From Muscardinus avellanarius (taxonomy: Eukaryota; Chordata; Mammalia; Rodentia; Gliridae): a stretch of 64,000 nt of DNA. Below the pieces are notes generated by a model. The model made no database searches. It worked only from the letters and a program-made list of their open reading frames with translations, and had not been told where the DNA came from. The stretch lies in the NCBI GenBank assembly GCA_963383645.1, contig OY726560.1:81449593-81513592 (forward strand), read 5' to 3'. Shown here one piece after another: positions 24,863-35,444 of the stretch (its first letter is position 1; every line of letters begins with the position of its first letter). Position numbers and translations under genes: made by a program.

Positions 24863-25313
24863 ATTGAAAAATCAAGACAGGGCTTTAAGAAAAACAAGAA
24901 AGAGGGCGGGAGGGAAGGAGGGAGGGAGAGAGGGACGGAGGGAGGGAGAAAAAGAAGTTCTATTGGTTTGTTAGCAAATGGAGAAAATAGTGAGCTTGTA
25001 TTCAGAAATATGATTCCCTTCCCTTCCCCCAAAGGGGAGAATCTCATTTATAAAGCTTTGGAACTCCAAGGACTAAGCCCCAGGTATTTATCAGAAAACA
25101 ATCCATGTCCAAATGGTGTCATGATGATAAGTTTCTCAGCCCCACTTCTAACAGTTCTTCATCTCTACATCTTCTAACAGTTTTTCATCTATAGTTCATC
25201 AGTCAGTAAAGAGTCACTGGTAAGAGGAGAGAAGAAAAAGAAAAACACATATCAGTTTTAAAATAAGCCACCTGTTGGTTTGCAGCTTATGCTCAGGTAT
25301 AAAATGGACCCCC
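24863..25313 (+). repeat. Unidentified repeat, copy 1
   Basis: Shares 'aaaaagaagtt.tattgg', 'ttagcaaat.g', 'ataagccacctg' and 'tataaaatggacccc' in the same order with copy 2 at 26888-27813. Contains a GGGA-rich run (24903-24950). Possibly an LTR, since it has a TATA-like motif near its end. Confidence 0.55.
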
Positions 25314-25420
25314 TCACTGGGCACCTCATCACCCCTTCCCTGAGTAGCTCATATAAGTGGAGATAACCACCATTTGTCCCTTTGTGTCTAGCTTATTTTA
25401 CTTAGCATTGTTGTTTGGTA

Positions 25421-25786
25421 TTTTTTTCTGACACCAAATACATTATTCCATACCACTTCTCCATTACAACCTGGGTGGCCTGCAAATTCAATTCAGTTAT
25501 GATACCAACTCCTGGGTTTTAGCACAGACCCAACAGGGTAAGTCCCCCAAGACTGCTGCCACTTCAGATGGCAACATTTGGGCCCCAGGCTACCTCTACT
25601 TCATCCTGGCTAATAGCCAGTTCGAGGGTTTCCATGAGCCTCCCTCAAGTTCATAATTCACTAGAACAACTCACAGAACTCAAGAAAGTGCTACCCAAGT
25701 TTTATTATAAAAGCACAACTCAGGTACAATCAGAAGAGAGCAAGGTACAGGATGCTGGGGAAGAGTGACCGTGTGACCGTGTCCTC

Positions 25787-25828
<42 letters not shown>

Positions 25829-26382
25829 GGGGATGGAGCCCAGGGGCATTGTACACCCAAGCTACATCCTCAAACCTATTTTTTAGTCTTTTTTTTATTT
25901 TTGAAAAGGTCTCACTAATTTGCAAGGGCCTCACTAAAGTAGCTGAGGCTGTCTGCGAATTGCGATTCTCCAATCTCCACCTCTGGAATGCTGGGATTAC
26001 AAGTATGCGCTACTACACCTGGCCCGTGTCCTTCCTTCTAACACTGCCTCAAGCTCTCTAACATCAAGCTCCTCACACCTCATTGTGTCATGATTCATTC
26101 AGCCATTAACTCATGTACCATTAGTGATTGAACTCAATCTCTTAAAACCCTCTCAACCAACTGAGGTCAGGGGTAGGGCCTGAAAGCTCCAGTCCTATAA
26201 TCATATAACTGCTTTTTTTTTTTTTTTGCTAACCTACCACCATCTTGAAGCCAAATAGTGACTCCCTGCTATGAACCATCTCATTAACATATATTGCTTA
26301 AGAAATTAGAAATTCTGTTTTAGGAACTCTGTGCCAGGCAGGAATTGGAAACAAAAATATATAAACAGATATATGTATACAT
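25421..26382 (-). mobile_element. Old ERVL/MaLR-type LTR fossil
   Basis: Antisense text 'ttataaaagcacaactcagg', 'aggtcaggggtagggcctga', 'tctcattaacata' and 'ggaactctgtgccaggca' fits a class III LTR pattern. Interrupted by a TG repeat and SINE at 25788-26025. The family name is uncertain. Confidence 0.5.
25788..26025 (-). repeat. TG microsatellite plus antisense SINE
   Basis: TG units at 25790-25823, then a complete B1-dID copy. Confidence 0.85.
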
Positions 26383-26606
26383 ATTTTTTTTTTTTTTTTT
26401 GGTACTGGGGATGGAACCCAGGGGTTTGCTACCTCCAAGCTACACTCCAAGCCCCCCTCCCTTTTTTTCTTTATTTTGAAGCAGGGTCTCACTGAATTGC
26501 AAAGGGCCTCAATAAGTAGTAGTTGAGGCTGTCTTTGAGACAGGATCCTCCTGTCTCAGCCTCCCAAATACTGGGATTACAAACGTGTGCCACCACGTCT
26601 GGCTAC
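26383..26606 (-). repeat. B1-dID SINE, antisense
   Basis: T run at 26384-26400; ends 'ccaccacgtctggct'. Confidence 0.85.
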
Positions 26607-27091
26607 ATATTCTTTTTAAAATCTACATCACAAAATGTTTCCAAAGTTCATCTATATTGTAGCATGTAACCGAATTTCATTTTTATGGTGGAAAAATATT
26701 TTGTTGTATGTGTATGCATACAAAGGACATTGGGTTTTTTTTTCAGCTTTTGAACATTGTGAATAACATTGCTGTGAACATTGCTGTATTTGGGTCTCTG
26801 CTTTTGTTTCTTCTGGATATAAATGCAGAAGTGAGACTTCTGGATCATATGCTACTTTATGTTTAACTTTTTGAAGAGGTACTGTATTGAAATCTCAGTT
26901 CTTGTCTGAGAGGCCAGAGGAAAAAGAAGTTGTATTGATTTGCTAGCAAATAGGAAAATCAGTGAATAAGGATTAGCTATTTTAGTAAAATAGCTAATTT
27001 TTCTAAAATTCAGAAGAAAAGAATGGAGTTTATAAAGCTTAGAATTCTAAGGATTAAGCTAAAGATGTGTTCATCAGAAAACACAATTATA

Positions 27092-27300
27092 GGTGGGTCT
27101 GGTGGCTTGTGTATATAATTCTAGTACTTGGGAAGCTGAGACAGGTGGGGATCACAGGTTCAAAGACAGCCTCAGCAAAATCAGAGACTATCAGCAACTT
27201 AATCAGACCCTGTTGTTGTTTTGTTTTTTGTTTTTGAAGGCTGAGGAAGTATCTCAGAGGTAGAATACCCTTGGATTCAATCCTGAGTGCCCTCCTTGCT
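27092..27300 (+). repeat. B1-dID SINE, diverged
   Basis: 'ggtgggtctggtggcttgtg' with an ID half ending 'caatcctgagtgcc'. Confidence 0.7.
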
Positions 27301-27349
27301 CCACTCACACAAAGAAAATATAAATCCAGTTGCAAAAGTTCTTCCTTCA

Positions 27350-27680
27350 TGTTAAGTAAAATAAAAAATTATGCGAGTAAAATAAAAAATAATGTGAGTA
27401 TGGTGGAGTGTGAAAAACACGAGAGAGGTCCGGTACACGTGGCATGTAAAGTTTTAATGGCACAGCTCTCCCGGGGGATTAGGGCGAGGCACCGTGGGGC
27501 CCGGGCCCGCGCGCCTGTCCAAAGCTAGAGGACTCGGGCTCTCCTTTTTAAGTTATGCATCTCGCAAGATGGGGGTTTTACTCGCGGGAACGCCCAATTC
27601 TCGAGGGGTTTTCGGCCCCTCCCTTGCCCTGAAGAGGTCATGTGACACAAAGTCACATGAGTGCAGGACCCAATTTATCA
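27350..27680 (-). mobile_element. Solo LTR, family B
   Basis: A 331-bp LTR flanked by 5-bp duplications CTTCA (27345-27349, 27681-27685). It matches the LTRs of the inverted provirus at 30648-32729, with more substitutions. No internal sequence adjoins it. Confidence 0.93.
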
Positions 27681-28138
27681 CTTCAGTCAATAAGATGATA
27701 AGAATACATTGTTAAGAGGGAGACACAAAGAGAGAAATGTCAATTCTAAAGTAAGCCACCTGCTAGCTGAGCTGCAACCTCATAACCTCATAATTAATCT
27801 ATAAAATGGACCCCTATTTCAACAGAGATGCAACCATTTTACATTCCCACCAGTAATGCAGGAGGGTTCCAGTTTATCTACATCCTTACTAAAACTTGCT
27901 ATTCTCAATATTTTTGTTAATAGCCATCCTATGACTAGTGGTAAAGTGGTATCTTACTGTGGTTTAGATTTCCATTTCCCTAATGACTAGTGTTGAGCAT
28001 CTTTTCATGGGCTTGATGACCATTTGTATATCTTCTTTGGGGAGATATTGTTCAAGTCCTTTGTCTGTCTTTGAATTTTGCTCTTTGTTATGTTGAGTTT
28101 TCAGAGTTCTTAACCAGATTCTAGAAATTAATCTCAAT

Positions 28139-28145
28139 CTCTCTG

Positions 28146-28203
<58 letters not shown>
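28139..28203. repeat. CT microsatellite
   Basis: More than 25 CT units after CTGT-containing imperfect ones. Confidence 0.95.
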
Positions 28204-28207
<4 letters not shown>

Positions 28208-28384
28208 GTACTGGGGTTCCTGGAAACCCTACTACCTCTGGGCTACACTCCCAGACTATTTTATACTTTTTATTTGGAAACAGGGTCTCTTAAGCTAGTG
28301 CAGCTGACTTCAAACCTGTGCGATCCTCCTGTCTTCGCCTCCCAAGCGCGGGGATTACAAGTGTGCGCCACCGCACCGGGCTGA
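28204..28384 (-). repeat. B1-dID SINE, antisense
   Basis: 'ggtggtactggggttcctgg' variant with short ID half; ends 'gccaccgcaccgggct'. Confidence 0.85.
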
Positions 28385-28437
28385 AATTAATCTCTTAGCA
28401 GATGTGATTCGCAAATCTTTTCTCCTTTTTTGTGGGT

Positions 28438-28656
28438 TTTCTTTTTATTTTATTTCAGTACTGGTGATTGAACCCAGGGACATATTATCTCACCTTCAAG
28501 CCCTATTTTTCAAGCTACACCTTCAGCCCTATTTTTTATTCTTTATTTTTGAAACAGGGCCTCACTAAGTAGCAGAGACTAGCCACAAACCTACGATCCT
28601 CCTGTCTCAGCCTTCCAGGCACTGGGATTGCAAACTGTGCCACCACACCCAGCTTT
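28438..28656 (-). repeat. B1-dID SINE, antisense
   Basis: Contains a partial internal duplication of the ID region (28495-28535). Confidence 0.8.
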
Positions 28657-28983
28657 GCTTTCTTAATATAGTCCTTTGGTATGCAAATTTTAAAAGAATC
28701 TTTATTAGATCCAATTTAACAACTCCAGCTCTCCACCCCTCCTCCTTGCCGGTGCTTTTGATGCTGCATCCAGGATTCATTGTGAAATGCAGAGATTCTC
28801 TTCTATCTTTTTCCTTTATAGTTTTTCCTAGGTTTAGGATTCGTTTTAGTATATGATGTAAGGTAGAGCTAGTTCAATTTCATTCTTTTGCAGGTTTCAG
28901 TTTCTCAGCACCATTTGTTGTAAGGATAGTCTTTCCACACTGAATGGTCTTGGGACTCTTGTTCAAAATAAATTGGCCGTATA

Positions 28984-29701
28984 TGTATCAGTATTGGGAA
29001 CAGCCTAGGAAGATTTGGGAAAGCTCTGATTATTAATATATTTCAAAAGAAGATGATTGTTATTTCAAAAATAGTTGTATCAAAATGGCGGCAGACATGG
29101 GTGAGGGGTAGATCTGTGCAAGGACTTGACCTCTGCCTAAGATAGGCAGCTATTCCAATGTAAATTAACCTAGCTCAAAATAATTACCAAGTCAATAGAG
29201 GAGAGCTAGGACTTCTACTTTCTAAAGAGATTTACATGATGATCTAGGGAGGATAGGGCAGGGTTTGACCTTGCCCTTCACGGAAAGGAGCCGCCTTGCC
29301 ACACCTGGTTGGGGGAGGTACCTTACAGGGTTAAGGGGAGGTACCTTACAGGGACGGTATGTCAGAGTCACGCAAACAAGATGGAGGTCATGGGTATAAA
29401 AGGCCGAGTCCACGTGTAATCCCTTTGGTGTATTCATTTTGAGTCACACCCCTATGCCATTTTGGCATGGGGCTGTATTTCTATTTTCTGTATTTCCATC
29501 TTTTAATAAACTTCTTTAAATCTTCAGCAACGGTCCAAGCTATGCATATTTATTCTTAGCTTAGGACAAGAATCCACGGTATTTCTTCTGTTTGGGGTCG
29601 TTTTGGGTTTTTGTTATGAGTTGGGGGAAAGTGTGTCTGGGACCCTAGCAGGGGTTCCCGGGAAACAGTTTCTTCAAACCATATTCTCTCAATCTGTAAC
29701 A
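28984..29701 (+). mobile_element. Solo LTR, family A (copy 1)
   Basis: 718 bp, starting TGTATCAG and ending TAACA, with 5-bp duplications GTATA (28979-28983, 29702-29706). TATAAA at 29395, predicted start (ggtg) at 29427, AATAAA near 29505. The U3 has a tandem copy of 'ggggaggtaccttacaggg' (29311-29356). Confidence 0.95.
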
Positions 29702-29790
29702 GTATATGCAAGGCTTTATTTATTTATTCTATTCATGGGTCTATATATTCTTATGACATAGTCATACTATTTTGATTAGTTTTGTAGTAA

Positions 29791-30043
29791 TGAAACGGGG
29801 GTTTCTTGCGAGAAAGTAGCTGCCTTCAGGGTCACTACCCGAGTGTCGCCCGAGCCAAGTGCCCATCAGTTGCAAACTACTTTCTCCCAGAGTCCACGCG
29901 ATCTGCCAGAAAAGAGGTACAGGTCACCCCTAGGGGCCTGGCCAGCCTTGATGTCCAGCAGAGGCCTTCAGGTCACTACTCGAGAGTCGCCTGAGCCATG
30001 TGCCCTCAGATGCACTCTGCCTTCTCTCAGGGCCAACACGACC

Positions 30044-30101
<58 letters not shown>

Positions 30102-30452
30102 GGAGAACAGCTCCCCAAAAGGGGAGGGGGTCCCGAGCGGGAAGTCCCCACTTTTGCCATCTGACTGGTTGATGCCTGACTGCTTGCAAGTCCGTTTGTG
30201 GTTGTGGTGACTCCAAGGAGAATTTGCATAGGACATTTGCAAGTTCTTTGAAGGGTCTCCTTTCAGGAATGCCAGACTTGCTTGGTAGGTTTGTTGATTA
30301 GGAAACTCAGGATGGCTTTGTGAAGCTCTGGCCTTCTTATCTCCTGAGCCTTTGGAATTTCAGGCATTTGTCGCCCCTCAGGAAACTCAGGAAATTAACT
30401 TTTTTCTACCAAGGCCTTTTCCCTATCTGCCTATTTCCTTTCTATCTCCTCA
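29791..30452 (-). mobile_element. Probable solo LTR, family D (class I-like)
   Basis: A 662-bp TG...CA segment flanked by 4-bp GTAA (29787-29790, 30453-30456), sitting in the ancient L1. On the minus strand it ends 'aaacccccgtttca', reminiscent of gammaretroviral LTR ends. Contains a GA/CT repeat at 30046-30094. Orientation is tentative; no clear TATA or AATAAA. Confidence 0.6.
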
Positions 30453-30647
30453 GTAAGTTTTGAAATTAGGTAGTATTAGTCTTCAACTTTGTTTTTGTTT
30501 GTTTTGGGTACTAAAGGTTGAACCCAGAGCCATCTGACCACCGACCTACATCCCTAGGCCTATTTTATTTTTTATTTTGAAACAGGATTTTGCTAAATTG
30601 CTGAAGCTGACCCTGAATATGTGATTCTCCAATCTCAGCCTCCCAAG

Positions 30648-30973
30648 TGTTAAGTTGGGTCCTGCACTCATGTGACTTTGTGTCACATGACCTCTGCAGG
30701 GCAAGGGAGGGGCTGAAACCCCCCTGCGAGAATTGGGCGTTCCCACGAGTAAAACCCCCATCTCGCGAGATGCATGCCTTTAAAAGGAGAGCCCGCGTCC
30801 TCTAGCTTCGGACAGGTGCGCGGGCCCCACGGTGCCTCGCCCTGATCCCCGGGAGAGCCGTGCCATTAAAACTTTACATGCCACGTGTACCGGACCTCTC
30901 TCGTGTTTTTCACACTCCGCCGTACTCACTTATTTTTATTTTACTCGCATTTAATTTTTTATTTTACTTATCA
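30648..30973 (+). mobile_element. Family-B LTR, left
   Basis: Starts TGTTAAG and ends CTTATCA. Has a TTTAAAAG TATA-like box near 30778 and an ATTAAA poly(A) signal near 30873. Differs from the right-hand copy by about ten changes. Confidence 0.92.
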
Positions 30974-30975
30974 TT

Positions 30976-30993
30976 TGGTGCCGAACCGGGAGA
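30976..30993 (+). promoter_or_regulatory. Primer-binding site, tRNA-Phe-like
   Basis: 'tggtgccgaaccgggaga' matches the complement of the tRNA-Phe 3' end apart from a 2-base deletion, and sits two bases after the LTR. Confidence 0.8.
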
Positions 30994-31049
30994 ACTCTTG
31001 GGTCCCTCCCCATTTTTTTTCCTTTTTTTTTTTCTGTTTTCTCTTTTTA

Positions 31050-31616
31050 TTTTTACTCTCTTTTTGAGCCCCGGACTCTCCAACCCGCCAGCATCTCGAC
31101 TGTGAGGTCCCACACCAGCGCTCCGCTTGCAGGCGTTGCTCCCACCACTGCCGCCGCTGCCACCCCGTGCCTGCGTGGACTACCTCCTGCACGGGCCAGG
31201 ACCTCTGCCTGCCGCTTGGACCTCCTAAAACCGCCGTTCCCGCCTGCCCACGCTGCCCGCCGCTGGAATGGGACCACGCCGCCCGCGGACTGCGCCACAC
31301 CACGCGCCTATGTCTTCTCTGCGCCTGGCGTTGCTTAGACCCGCCTGCCGGGGCCGCCTGCCTCCTCCATCTAGGCGGCCACCACTCTGCTAAACAGCCC
31401 CCAGCCCGCCAAGTCCAGCCCGCGCTCCAGCTGGTTCCTCCACTCGGACCGGCGCCCTGGCGCCCTTCACCCTGTGCCTGCCCACCCCTGCTGCCTGGGC
31501 CTGGCCATTCCGGTAAGCAGCCACATGGATTACCATGGGGGGGGGGTCGCCAGCTTTGGCCCGCCATCTTGGACATGTGGAATCACTGGGGGGCCGCCAT
31601 CTTGGCCCCACCATCT
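31050..31616 (+). other. Retroviral leader, GC-rich, no gene
   Basis: Long low-complexity open frames exist on both strands but none resembles gag. A possible splice donor 'cggtaagc' lies at about 31510. 'cgccatcttgg' occurs at about 31562 and 31596. Confidence 0.5.
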
Positions 31617-31990
31617 TTAACCCCTCCCACCTCATGGCCTCACTGGAGGCCTCGCCATCCTTAACCCCTCCCACCTCATGGCCTCACTGGAGGCCTCGCC
31701 ATCCTTAACCCCTCCCACCTCATGGCCTCACTGGAGGCCTCGCCATCCTTAACCCCTCCCACCTCATGGCCTCATTGGAGGCCTCGCCATCCTTAACCCC
31801 TCCCACCTCATGGCCTCACTGGAGGCCTCGCCATCCTTAACCCCTCCCACCTCATGGCCTCACTGGAGGCCTCGCCATCCTTAACCCCTCCCACCTCATG
31901 GCCTCACTGGAGGCCTCGCCATCCTTAACCCCTCCCACCTCATGGCCTCACTGGAGGCCTCACAATCTTTAATCCCTCCCACTTGATGTG
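31617..31990 (+). repeat. 44-bp tandem repeat, about 8 copies
   Basis: Units begin 'ttaacccctcccacctcatg' at 31617, 31661, 31705, 31749, 31793, 31837, 31881, 31925 and a partial at 31969. Near-identical copies; the last is diverged. Confidence 0.97.
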
Positions 31991-32398
31991 ATGTCACAGA
32001 CGCCATCTTGGCCCGCGCCAGACTGCAATTTTGCTGGGCGGCCCGCGTGGGCGCGCCCTAGGTGCTGTGGGAAACGCCGGGGCTGGGGCGACACCCTCTG
32101 CCCGTGGGGAGTCTGCGTTGCCATTCTTGCCGGACACCAGCCCCGGGACGCGCTCTTTGTGAGTATAGGTCCGTCACAGCTGACAGAACCTTAACATAGC
32201 ATCTAAGTTTTAATTCCAGAGAGAAACAGGCGGAAATGGAGCATACACTCCGACTTTGCCAAAAAGCAGATCCCTGGTAGCTGCCCTTTGGCTGGCGGTG
32301 GCGGCTCAGCCCCCTGGAGCGCCACCTAGGTGTGGAGGACTGCAACAACAACTACCTCCAGGAGCCTGCCTCAAGTGGGGCAAAGGGTTTCGGCACCA

Positions 32399-32724
32399 AA
32401 TGATAAGTAAAATAAAAAATTAAATGCGAGTAAAATAAAAATAATGTGCATACGGCGGAGTGTGAAAAACACGAGAGAGGTCCGGTACACATGGCATGTA
32501 AAGTTTTAATTGCACGGCTCTCCCGGGGATCAGGGCAAGGCACCATGGGGCCCGCGCACCTGTCCGAAGCTTGAGGACGCGGGCTCTCCTTTTAAAGGCA
32601 TGCATCTCGCGAGATGAGGGTTTACTCGTGGGAACGCCCAATTCTCGCGGGGGTTTCAGCCCCTCCCTTGCCCTGCAGAGGTCATGTGACACAAAGTCAC
32701 ATGAGTGCAGGACCCAACTTAACA
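32399..32724 (-). mobile_element. Family-B LTR, right, inverted
   Basis: Reverse complement of 30648-30973 at roughly 97% identity. The adjoining bases on its inner side read, on the minus strand, TGGTGCCGAAACCC and then unrelated sequence. Confidence 0.92.
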
Positions 32725-32738
32725 CCAAGTACTGGGAT

Positions 32739-33323
32739 TGAGATAGAATAGAAAAAATAAAATTTTAGGTAGAGATAGATCAGGAAGGAAAGAAAAATAC
32801 AGCTTTAAAATCTAAAAAAAACTTCATATCTTTTACACTCATTTGCTCTTAGAGGAAAACCAGGCCCACACTTTTAAATCATAATGGCCTAGGCTCGTAC
32901 TGGAAAATTCCTGAGATGATTAGATCCCAGAAAGAGTTTCACCTTTTTTCAGAACCTCAGTTTTCTGGGAAGGTCCTGGAGGTTACCAGGAGCCCCAGCT
33001 GCATGGCTCCTGGCTCCATGGCTCTATCTATGCCTCCACTACTAGGATTCTTTTCTTAAAGGAATTGAGACTGACATCCCATGTTGCCCCATTTTCCACC
33101 ATGTGCCCTAGCCACCTCCCTCTCTAACTGTCCTATAAAAAAGGATTGTAAAAGATCCTGGGGACTACTCTCACCTTCTTAAGATGGCCTGCATTTCCCC
33201 TTGAACATGTATTTCTACTTTTGTTGAATTAAACCTCTATCTTTGTCTCTGACTGGTGGATGTTGAAAATCTTTTTGCCACAAAAGCCAGAACCCTACAG
33301 AATTGTCATGTTTTCCTGTGACA
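32739..33323 (+). mobile_element. Solo LTR, family C
   Basis: 585 bp, TGAGATAG...TGACA, inserted in the SINE already hit by the family-B provirus. TATAAAA at 33134, predicted start about 33162, ATTAAA at 33228-33233. The target duplication is decayed (GGAT / AAAT). Confidence 0.75.
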
Positions 33324-33454
33324 AAATTACAATTATATGCCATCACACCTGGCTTCTTTTATTTTTTATTTTTTAAACTTTTCAATAACCTTTTGGCTAT
33401 TCATAGTTTCTTGAGATTCCATATGAATAGTAAGGTTTTTTAAATTTTTTTAAT

Positions 33455-33652
33455 ATTTTTGTACTCTGGAATAAATTTAGGGGCATTCTGCCTCCAAGCT
33501 ACACCCCCAGCCCTATTTTATTTTTATTTTGAATCAGTGTCTCACTGTGTTGATGAGAGTTTGACTACTTGCTGAGGCTGTCTTTGAACCTGTGATCCTC
33601 CTGTCTCAGCCTTCCAAGTACTAGGATTACAAGCGTGTGCCACCATGCCAGA
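33455..33652 (-). repeat. B1-dID SINE, antisense
   Basis: Diverged ID half; ends 'gccaccatgccagat'. Confidence 0.8.
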
Positions 33653-33833
33653 TATAGTATACTTTTTAAAAACAAACAAAAAAAGCCATGGGGATTCTGA
33701 TAAGAATGGTGTTGAATTAGTAGATGGCTGTAGGTCTTACCAAGATTAAATTTTCAATCTATGAACAAGGGATATTTTTCAGTTTCTTAGAGATTTAAAA
33801 AATTTATTTGAGCAATGTTTTATATATAGTTTT

Positions 33834-34499
33834 TGTTACGGATTGGGAGAGTATAGTTTTGGGGAAACTGTTCCCGGGGACCCCTGTTAGGGTCCCGGAC
33901 ACACTTTCCTTCAAACCACAACAAAACCCAAAATGATCAAAAACAGAAAAAAACCCCACAAGTTCTTGTCCTAAGCTAAGAATAAATATGCATAGCTTGG
34001 ACAGTTGCTGAAGATTAAAAGAAGTTTATTAGAAATATAGAAATACAGAAAATAGAAACATAGCCCCATACCAGACTGGCATGGAGGGGTGACTCGAATG
34101 AATACACCAAAGGGCTCACATGTGGACTCGACCTTTTTATACCCATGACCTCCATCTTGTTCACTACTCCTGATGTAGTAGACGTCACTGTAAGGTACCT
34201 CCCCTTAACCCTGTAAGGTACCTCCCCCAGCCAGGTGTGGCAAGGTGTCTCCTTTCATGGAGGGCAAGGTCAAACCCTGCTCCATTTTCCCTAGATTATC
34301 ATGTAGATCTATCTTTAGATAAAGGCTTAGTTCTCCTCTTGTTAATTACTTTTAGCTATGTTAATTTACATTGGAATAGTTGCCTGCTTTTAGGCAGAAA
34401 CCAAGTCCTTGCACAGATTTGCCCCTCACCCAATTTTTGAAATATATTAATAATCATAGCTTTCTCAAATCTTCCTAGGCCATTCCCAATACTGGTACA
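33834..34499 (-). mobile_element. Solo LTR, family A (copy 2)
   Basis: 666 bp with 5-bp duplications GTTTT (33829-33833, 34500-34504). Shares the tandem 'ggtacctcccc' block in U3 with copy 1. Confidence 0.95.
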
Positions 34500-34594
34500 G
34501 TTTTCAGTAGATATGTCTCTTGTCTCCCTCATTACATTTAAGAATTCTTTTTGATACAATTGAATTGTTTTCTTAATTTTTTTTTAGTCATTAA

Positions 34595-35300
34595 TGTACC
34601 AGTATTAGGAAATGACCTAAAAAGATTTGAAAAAGAAATTTTCATTATTAAAATATATTGGTTTATAGAAACTGGAGTGCAGACCTGTAAAAGGAAATGG
34701 CCTGTAGGACATGGGTACTGCCAGGAATCAGGCAGATGTTATAATGCAAATTACCCTCAGAGTAATTAGCAAGTGGATAAGAGGGGTTGGATCCTAGGAC
34801 CTTCACATTCTAGAAACAGGTTTGTATAAGAGATGATATCTAGCTAAGGATTCCCCAAGAGGAGGGGTTGACCTTCCTGAAAGGATAATAGATACCTCAG
34901 GACCCTTGACCTTGTGAAGCATTCTGGTTTAAATAAAGAAACTAGGACCAAAAGGCAGGAAATTAAGGGGCAGACTTTACCTATGTCATAGGAGTACTTA
35001 GTAGAGCAAGATGGAAGATGTTGTATCTATAAAGGGCTGTTTTATACTTTGTAGTTGAATGACTTCGTTTTAGGTCACCCCCTATATCATTCTGTAATAA
35101 TATAGGGCTGTATCTGTATTCTTCATTTCTATCTTTGTACTAATAAACTCATTTAAATCTTGAGCAAGAGTCTGGACTAGTGCATATTTATCCTTAGTCT
35201 GGACAAGGACCTGTAGTTTTATGGGAATTGTCTCTGGTAGCCTAACAGAGGTCCCGGAGCCAGTTCCCCCAAACAGTAACATTTACTCCAAACCATAACA
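34595..35300 (+). mobile_element. Solo LTR, family A (copy 3)
   Basis: 706 bp with duplications ATTAA (34590-34594, 35301-35305). More diverged than copies 1, 2 and 4. Poly(A) signal AATAAA near 35144. Confidence 0.95.
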
Positions 35301-35390
35301 ATTAATGGTGAGACAGAAATGCAATTGACTTCTGTGTGTTGATTTTGTATCTTTAGCTTTGCTGAATTTGTACATTAGTTCTAATAGGGT

Positions 35391-35394
<4 letters not shown>

Positions 35395-35440
<46 letters not shown>
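35395..35440. repeat. TG microsatellite
   Basis: About 20 GT units in the ancient L1, directly before LTR copy 4. Confidence 0.95.
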
Positions 35441-35441
<1 letters not shown>

Positions 35442-35444
35442 ACC

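Larger units (their letters stand above)
26888..27813 (+). repeat. Unidentified repeat, copy 2 (interrupted)
   Basis: Second copy of the 24863-25313 element, split by a sense SINE (27092-27300) and the family-B solo LTR (27350-27680). Confidence 0.55.
30648..32729. mobile_element. Family-B provirus with inverted LTRs
   Basis: A plus-strand LTR (30648-30973) and a minus-strand LTR (32399-32724) of about 326 bp face inward with their U5 ends, with 1.4 kb between them. The outer 5-bp duplication CCAAG (30643-30647 and 32725-32729) lies in a SINE, so it integrated as one unit with two U3 ends. The interior has a primer-binding site, a C/T-rich leader, a 44-bp tandem array and a short gag-like tail region, but no intact retroviral gene. 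Confidence 0.88.
30498..33356 (-). repeat. One antisense SINE split by two retroviral insertions
   Basis: SINE pieces at 30498-30647, 32730-32738 and 33324-33356 together make one B1-dID copy. The gaps are the family-B provirus and the family-C LTR. Confidence 0.85.

Noticed and set aside
29843..30242. Glu-Arg and Ser-Leu repeat frames
   Set aside because: Translation of the GA/CT repeat at 30046-30094.
30971..31674. Long overlapping frames on both strands in the family-B interior
   Set aside because: They are open because of GC-rich composition, on opposite strands at once, and none resembles a gag protein.
31617..31990. CRISPR-like regularly spaced repeats
   Set aside because: Units are contiguous 44-bp tandem copies without spacers, in a mammalian retroviral leader.
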